NCBI GenBank assembly: GCA_900446925.1
Contig: UAVY01000007.1
Span: 1-64,000, forward strand
Reading direction: 5' to 3'
Length of the DNA stretch: 64,000 nt
DNA from: Citrobacter koseri
Lineage (GTDB): Bacteria > Pseudomonadota > Gammaproteobacteria > Enterobacterales > Enterobacteriaceae
Below the pieces are notes generated by a model. It searched no databases. It saw nothing but the letters and a program-made list of their open reading frames with translations, and had not been told where the DNA came from. This document shows positions 59,842 to 64,000 of this stretch, one piece after another. Each line of letters begins with the position of its first letter. Within the stretch, counting starts at the first letter, position 1. Made by a program: the position numbers and the translations under genes.

Positions 59842-59860
59842 AATGAGAATGATTATTATT
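59842..59860 (+). promoter_or_regulatory. Fur box of ryhB
   Basis: AATGAGAATGATTATTATT resembles the Fur box (repeats of NATWAT) and ends 5 bases before the ryhB start. Fe-Fur repression of ryhB is known in E. coli. Confidence 0.85.
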
Positions 59861-59865
59861 GCTCT

Positions 59866-59960
59866 GCGTTCAGGGAGACCCTTGCGGAGAACCTGAAAGC
59901 ACGACATTGCTCACATTGCTTCCAGTATTACTTTAGCCAGCCGGGTGCTGGCTTTTTTTT
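59866..59960 (+). ncRNA. ryhB: RyhB small RNA
   Basis: The sequence GCGTTCAGGGAGACCC ... GAGAACCTGAAAGCACGAC, then ATTGCTCACATTGCTTCCAG, then AGCCAGCCGGGTGCTGGCTTTTTTTT matches E. coli RyhB over its 90 nt, including the pairing core and the Hfq/terminator stem. It lies between yhhY and yhhX, its known position. It lowers expression of iron-using proteins when iron is scarce. One T more than in E. coli is seen before AGCC. Confidence 0.95.
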
Positions 59961-59995
59961 TGGCTCAGTTTCGGGCTGGTTTGCTGGTCAGTTTT

Positions 59996-60191
59996 GTAGG
60001 CCGGATAAGGCAAAGCCGTCATCCGGCAATGGCGCTTGTGATGCCGGATGGCGCTTATGCTTATCCGGCCTACGATCTGACCGCGACGCCGACGACCGAT
60101 CTTGAGGCTGTAGGCCGGATAAGGCAAAGCCGTCATCCGGCAATGGCTCTTGTGACGCCGGATGGCGCTTATGCTTATCCAGCCTACGATC
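59996..60191. repeat. Two tandem BIME units after ryhB
   Basis: Two 82-bp units (59996-60077 and 60110-60191) that differ at about four positions, each GTAGGCCGGATAAGG...GCCTACGATC. They separate ryhB from yhhX. Confidence 0.88.
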
Positions 60192-60262
60192 GTTTCACCG
60201 CTATTTCCCACATGTTGTTTGCGCTATGGTGTATGCAATCACCTTTCAAAAAGGACACTCCC

Positions 60263-61300
60263 ATGACCTTACACTGCGCATTTATTGGCTTTGGTAAAAG
60301 CACCACCCGCTACCATCTGCCGTATGTTCTTAACCGTAAAGGCAGCTGGCATGTTGCGCATATCTTCCGCCGTCACGCGAAGCCGGAAGAGCAGGCGCCG
60401 ATCTACTCGCATATTCACTTCACCAGCGATCTTGATGAAGTGCTGAACGATCCGCAGGTAAAACTGGTGATCGTCTGTACCCATGCGGACAGCCATTTTG
60501 ACTACGCCCGGCGCGCGCTGGAGGCGGGAAAAAACGTGCTGGTGGAAAAACCGTTTACGCCAACGCTTGCCGAGGCGAAAGTGTTGTTCGAACTGGCGCG
60601 GAGCAAAGGGCTGACCGTCACGCCGTACCAGAACCGCCGCTTTGACTCCTGTTTCCTGACCGCCAAAAAAGCGATTGAGAGCGGTAAACTGGGCGAGATT
60701 GTTGAAGTTGAAAGCCACTTTGATTACTACCGACCGGTTGCGGAAACCAAACCTGGCCTGCCGCAGGACGGCGCGTTTTACGGCCTCGGCGTGCATACGA
60801 TGGATCAAATTATTTCGCTGTTCGGACGCCCGGACCATGTGGCTTATGACATCCGCAGCCTGCGCAATAAAGCCAACCCGGATGATACGTTCGAAGCGCA
60901 GCTGTTTTACGGCGATCTGAAAGCCATCGTTAAAACCAGCCATTTAGTGAAGATCGATTACCCGAAATTTATCGTTCACGGCACCAGAGGCTCGTTTGTG
61001 AAGTACGGCATCGACCAGCAGGAAACCAGCCTGAAGGCCAATATCATGCCCGGCGAACCGGGGTTTGCGGCGGATGATTCTGTCGGCCTGCTGGAATACG
61101 TTAATGACGAAGGCGTGACGGTGAAAGAAGAGATGAAACCGGAGGTCGGCGACTATGGCCGCGTTTATGACGCCCTGTTCGAGACCATTACGCATGGCGT
61201 GCCGAATTACGTCAAGGAATCTGACGTTCTCACCAACCTTGAGATCCTTGAGCGGGCGTTTGAACAGGCGTCTCCGGCCACTGTAACCCTTGCGAAATAA
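60263..61300 (+). CDS. yhhX: YhhX, Gfo/Idh/MocA-family oxidoreductase
   Basis: A 345-residue NAD(P)-dependent oxidoreductase. The N-terminus MTLHCAFIGFGKSTTRYHLP carries the Rossmann glycine motif, followed by EKPFTPTLAEAK (the conserved EKP) and GLGVHTMDQIISLFGRP. Its substrate is unknown. I use the ATG at 60263. Upstream reading is BIME sequence. The frame is intact. Confidence 0.94.
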   Translation: MTLHCAFIGFGKSTTRYHLPYVLNRKGSWHVAHIFRRHAKPEEQAPIYSHIHFTSDLDEVLNDPQVKLVIVCTHADSHFDYARRALEAGKNVLVEKPFTPTLAEAKVLFELARSKGLTVTPYQNRRFDSCFLTAKKAIESGKLGEIVEVESHFDYYRPVAETKPGLPQDGAFYGLGVHTMDQIISLFGRPDHVAYDIRSLRNKANPDDTFEAQLFYGDLKAIVKTSHLVKIDYPKFIVHGTRGSFVKYGIDQQETSLKANIMPGEPGFAADDSVGLLEYVNDEGVTVKEEMKPEVGDYGRVYDALFETITHGVPNYVKESDVLTNLEILERAFEQASPATVTLAK

Positions 61301-61424
61301 ACAAAATCAACGCCTCTGGGCTTGTTCATAATTTTTGAACAGAGGAGTCAATTTTCACCCTCTATGATCCCGTCTGGATTGGGTTCACACTTACTCCATC
61401 GAAAACATCTGGGGGGTGAATACA

Positions 61425-62120
61425 ATGATCTACTTACGCAAAGCAAACGACCGTGGTCATGCGAATCATGGCTGGCTGGATTCCTGGCATACTTTTTCTT
61501 TTGCAAACTACTATGACCCTAACTTTATGGGCTTCTCGGCACTGCGCGTGATTAACGATGACGTTATTGAAGCAGGCCAGGGCTTTGGGACGCACCCGCA
61601 TAAAGACATGGAAATCCTGACCTATGTGCTGGAAGGCGCAGTGGAACACCAGGACAGCATGGGTAACAAAGAGCAGGTTCCTGCCGGTGAGTTCCAGATC
61701 ATGAGCGCCGGGACGGGCATTCGTCACTCGGAATACAACCCGAGCAATACCGACCGCCTGCGTTTGTATCAGATTTGGATCATGCCGCAGGAAAACGGGA
61801 TTACACCGCGTTACGAGCAGCGTCGTTTTGACGCCGTACAGGGCAAACAGCTGGTGCTGTCGCCGGATGCGCGCGACGGTTCGCTGAAAGTGAATCAGGA
61901 CATGGAACTGTACCGTTGGGCGCTGCTGAAAGACGAACAGTCGGTACACCAGATCTCCGCCGAACGCCGCATCTGGATTCAGGTGGTGAAAGGTAACGTC
62001 ACCATTAACGGCACCAAAGCGTCTACCAGCGATGGTCTGGCGATTTGGGATGAGCAGGCGATCTCCATCCATGCCGACAGCGATAGCGAAGTGTTGTTGT
62101 TCGACCTGCCGCCAGTTTAA
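61425..62120 (+). CDS. yhhW: YhhW, pirin-like quercetin 2,3-dioxygenase
   Basis: A 231-residue cupin (pirin) protein. Metal site HPHKDMEI and the nearby EHQDSMG and GTGIRHSEYNPS are visible. The E. coli protein has quercetinase activity in vitro. The start MIYLRKANDRG at 61425 has GGGGGGTGAA upstream and matches E. coli. The frame is intact. Confidence 0.94.
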   Translation: MIYLRKANDRGHANHGWLDSWHTFSFANYYDPNFMGFSALRVINDDVIEAGQGFGTHPHKDMEILTYVLEGAVEHQDSMGNKEQVPAGEFQIMSAGTGIRHSEYNPSNTDRLRLYQIWIMPQENGITPRYEQRRFDAVQGKQLVLSPDARDGSLKVNQDMELYRWALLKDEQSVHQISAERRIWIQVVKGNVTINGTKASTSDGLAIWDEQAISIHADSDSEVLLFDLPPV

Positions 62121-62134
62121 ATTTGCGTAATCTT

Positions 62135-62209
62135 GCCCGATGGCGCGCAGCTTATCGGGCCTACGCGCTGATCCAGGCCGGATAAGACGCGAAAGCGTCG
62201 CCATCCGGC
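62135..62209. repeat. BIME between yhhW and gntR
   Basis: REP arms GCCCGATGGCGC...CTTATCGGGC and CAGGCCGGATAAGACGC...CGCCATCCGGC, followed by TTTTC. Confidence 0.8.
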
Positions 62210-62285
62210 TTTTCATCGTTTGTCATTAATTCCGCACGTCCGTGGTAAACTGGGGAAATCTATCCCTTTTATGCCTTTCAGGACG

Positions 62286-63281
62286 ATGAAAAAGAAAAGA
62301 CCCGTACTTCAGGATGTGGCTGACCGCGTAGGCGTGACCAAAATGACGGTCAGCCGTTTTCTGCGTAACCCGGAGCAGGTCTCCGTCGCGCTGCGGGGCA
62401 AGATCGCTGCTGCACTTGATGAACTGGGTTACATTCCCAATCGTGCTCCCGATATTCTTTCTAACGCGACCAGCCGTGCGGTGGGCGTTCTGCTGCCGTC
62501 GTTAACCAACCAGGTTTTCGCCGAGGTGTTACGCGGAATTGAGACCGTCACCGATGCCCACGGCTACCAGACGATGCTGGCGCACTACGGCTATAAGCCG
62601 GAAATGGAGCAGGAACGTCTGGAGTCGATGCTGTCATGGAACATTGACGGGCTAATCCTCACTGAACGTACCCATACGCCGCGCACGCTCAAAATGATTG
62701 AAGTCGCGGGCATTCCGGTGGTGGAGCTGATGGACAGCAAATCGCCATGCCTCGATATCGCCGTCGGTTTTGACAACTTTGAAGCCGCTCGTCAGATGAC
62801 CGCCGCGATTATCGCGCGTGGCCATCGTCATATCGCCTATCTGGGGGCGCGCCTCGACGAACGTACTATCATCAAACAGAAGGGCTATGAACAGGCCATG
62901 CTGGACGCCGGGCTGGTGCCCTACAGCGTGATGGTGGAGCAATCGTCGTCTTACTCTTCCGGGATTGAGCTGATCCGCCAGGCAAGACGTGAATACCCGC
63001 AACTGGACGGTATTTTCTGTACCAACGATGACCTTGCCGTCGGGGCGGCGTTCGAATGCCAGCGTTTAGGGCTCAAAATTCCTGATGATATGGCGATTGC
63101 CGGTTTCCACGGCCACGACATTGGTCAGGTGATGGAACCGCGTCTGGCCAGCGTACTCACGCCGCGTGAGCGGATGGGCAGTATCGGCGCAGAGCGCCTG
63201 CTGGCGCGCATACGCGGTGAAGCGGTGACGCCTAAAATGTTAGATTTAGGTTTCACCTTGTCACCGGGTGGATCTATTTAG
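62286..63281 (+). CDS. gntR: GntR, gluconate repressor
   Basis: A 331-residue LacI/GalR-family regulator. The helix-turn-helix VLQDVADRVGVTKMTVSRFLRN is at the N-terminus and the periplasmic-binding-like domain follows (AVGVLLPSLTNQVFAEVLRGIE). It represses gntKU and other gluconate genes until gluconate is present. The start ATG at 62286 (MKKKRPVLQ) matches E. coli. The frame is intact. Confidence 0.96.
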   Translation: MKKKRPVLQDVADRVGVTKMTVSRFLRNPEQVSVALRGKIAAALDELGYIPNRAPDILSNATSRAVGVLLPSLTNQVFAEVLRGIETVTDAHGYQTMLAHYGYKPEMEQERLESMLSWNIDGLILTERTHTPRTLKMIEVAGIPVVELMDSKSPCLDIAVGFDNFEAARQMTAAIIARGHRHIAYLGARLDERTIIKQKGYEQAMLDAGLVPYSVMVEQSSSYSSGIELIRQARREYPQLDGIFCTNDDLAVGAAFECQRLGLKIPDDMAIAGFHGHDIGQVMEPRLASVLTPRERMGSIGAERLLARIRGEAVTPKMLDLGFTLSPGGSI

Positions 63282-63360
63282 TCCAACAAATTTGAAGTAG
63301 CTCACACTTATTCACTTCTGCCACGAATGGATATTGCTTCTATTCTGGTCCGGCCGGACA

Positions 63361-63389
63361 ATGTTACCGATAACAGTTACCCGTAACAA
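63361..63389. promoter_or_regulatory. Tandem GntR operators upstream of gntK
   Basis: Two overlapping palindromes, ATGTTACCGATAACAG (63361-63376) and AGTTACCCGTAACAA (63375-63389), fit the GntR site with TTACC/GTAA half-sites. They lie 32-60 bp before gntK. Confidence 0.85.
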
Positions 63390-63420
63390 TTCCTGATCCT
63401 TGTACTGTGGGGGCACCACT

Positions 63421-63951
63421 TTGAGCACGACTAACCATGATCACCACATTTACGTTCTGATGGGCGTATCAGGCAGTGGCAAATCCGCTGTCGCCAGCGA
63501 AGTGGCGCATCAGCTGCATGCCGCGTTTCTTGATGGCGATTTTCTCCATCCGCGTTGCAACATCATGAAAATGGCCTCCGGCGAGCCGTTGAATGACGAC
63601 GACCGCAAGCCGTGGTTACAGGCGCTGAACGATGCGGCATTTGCGATGCAGCGAACCAATAAGGTATCGCTGATTGTCTGTTCCGCACTGAAAAAACACT
63701 ATCGCGACCTGCTGCGCGACGGTAATCCAAACCTGTCTTTCATCTACCTGAAAGGGGATTTTGACGTTATCGAAAGCCGACTGAAGGCACGTAAAGGCCA
63801 CTTCTTTAAAACACAGATGCTGGTAACTCAGTTTGACACGCTGGAAGAGCCGGGCGCTGACGAGAGCGATGTACTGGTGGTGAATATCGATCAGCCGCTG
63901 GAAGGTGTCGTGGCAAGCACCATTGAGGTCATTAACAAAGGCAGTAAGTAG
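63421..63951 (+). CDS. gntK: GntK, thermoresistant gluconokinase
   Basis: A 176-residue P-loop kinase that phosphorylates gluconate to 6-phosphogluconate. Walker A is MGVSGSGKSAVA, followed by FLDGDFLHP and ASGEPLNDDDRKPWL, the family core. The conserved N-terminus LSTTNHDHHIYVLM starts at a TTG (63421). The longer ATG reading at 63400 adds non-conserved residues. The stop shares a base with the gntU GTG. Confidence 0.93.
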   Translation: MSTTNHDHHIYVLMGVSGSGKSAVASEVAHQLHAAFLDGDFLHPRCNIMKMASGEPLNDDDRKPWLQALNDAAFAMQRTNKVSLIVCSALKKHYRDLLRDGNPNLSFIYLKGDFDVIESRLKARKGHFFKTQMLVTQFDTLEEPGADESDVLVVNIDQPLEGVVASTIEVINKGSK

Positions 63952-64000
63952 TGAGTACATTAACGCTTGTTTTAACAGCAGTAGGTTCTGTTTTACTGCT
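63951..64000 (+). CDS. gntU: GntU, low-affinity gluconate transporter (start only)
   Basis: The first 16 codons (VSTLTLVLTAVGSVLL) are visible before the window ends. They match the start of the GntU permease. The GTG overlaps the gntK stop, so the two genes are coupled. Confidence 0.85.
   Translation, partial: MSTLTLVLTAVGSVLL

Noticed and set aside
59945..60262. Long N-terminal extension of yhhX and an open frame over ryhB
   Set aside because: It is a translation of two BIME units and of the RyhB terminator. The protein similarity and ribosome site start at 60263.

Overview
The window is a chromosomal segment of an enterobacterium close to Escherichia coli. Gene content and order follow the E. 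coli yhhJ-nik-acpT ... gntRK segment, with differences that fit Citrobacter best: nik is present, and an aryl polyene cluster, an extra GABA-type aminotransferase and an extra TRAP binding protein are inserted. The species call is an inference from gene content, not from a search.

Layout. 1-6.1 kb: the end of yhhJ, then the nickel uptake operon nikABCDE-nikR on the minus strand with a NikR operator upstream. 6.2-22.1 kb: acpT and a complete 18-gene aryl polyene (APE) cluster, apeA to apeR, on the minus strand. Gene junctions overlap or nearly touch, and acpT is the last gene. 22.4-31.2 kb: yhhT, yhhS, dcrB, yhhQ, tusA, an orphan TRAP solute-binding protein, zntA with its ZntR-type promoter, yhhN and yhhM. 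31.4-33.3 kb: a small AT-rich island with an Hcp-family T6SS protein, a hydrophobic putative effector and a membrane protein that could be its immunity protein. 33.3-38.7 kb: yhhL-rsmD, ftsY-ftsE-ftsX and rpoH. 38.9-54.9 kb: a PuuE/GabT-like aminotransferase, livJ, panM, livKHMGF, ugpBAECQ, yhhA and ggt. 54.9-59.05 kb: a second AT-rich island with two tandem polymorphic-toxin cassettes, each starting with an Hcp domain fused to a different C-terminal tip (one YhhZ-like, one with a JAMM-type metal motif), followed by immunity candidates and small winged-helix-like genes. 59.2-64 kb: yhhY, the Fur-controlled sRNA gene ryhB, yhhX, yhhW, gntR, gntK and the start of gntU.

The APE block is a self-contained pathway. 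It has acyl carrier proteins (ApeE, ApeF), their likely activating transferase (AcpT), an aryl-starter ligase (ApeH), ketosynthases with a chain-length factor (ApeO, ApeC, ApeR), a ketoreductase (ApeQ), dehydratases (ApeI, ApeP), a methyltransferase (ApeB), and acyl- or glycosyl-transferases plus export parts (ApeD, ApeJ, ApeL, ApeM, ApeN) that place the pigment in the outer membrane. The liv and ugp blocks are binding-protein-dependent ABC importers for branched-chain amino acids and glycerol-3-phosphate.

Sequence quality. About thirty genes are split by one-base indels, mostly an extra base in a short homopolymer. This includes the essential genes ftsY and rpoH. Reading across each indel restores the full-length family protein, and the restored frames give the expected stop/start overlaps. 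I therefore annotate these as single CDSs and treat most breaks as sequencing errors. Many BIME/REP palindromes lie between genes, and one lies in frame inside the apeN signal-peptide region. An ERIC element precedes livK.
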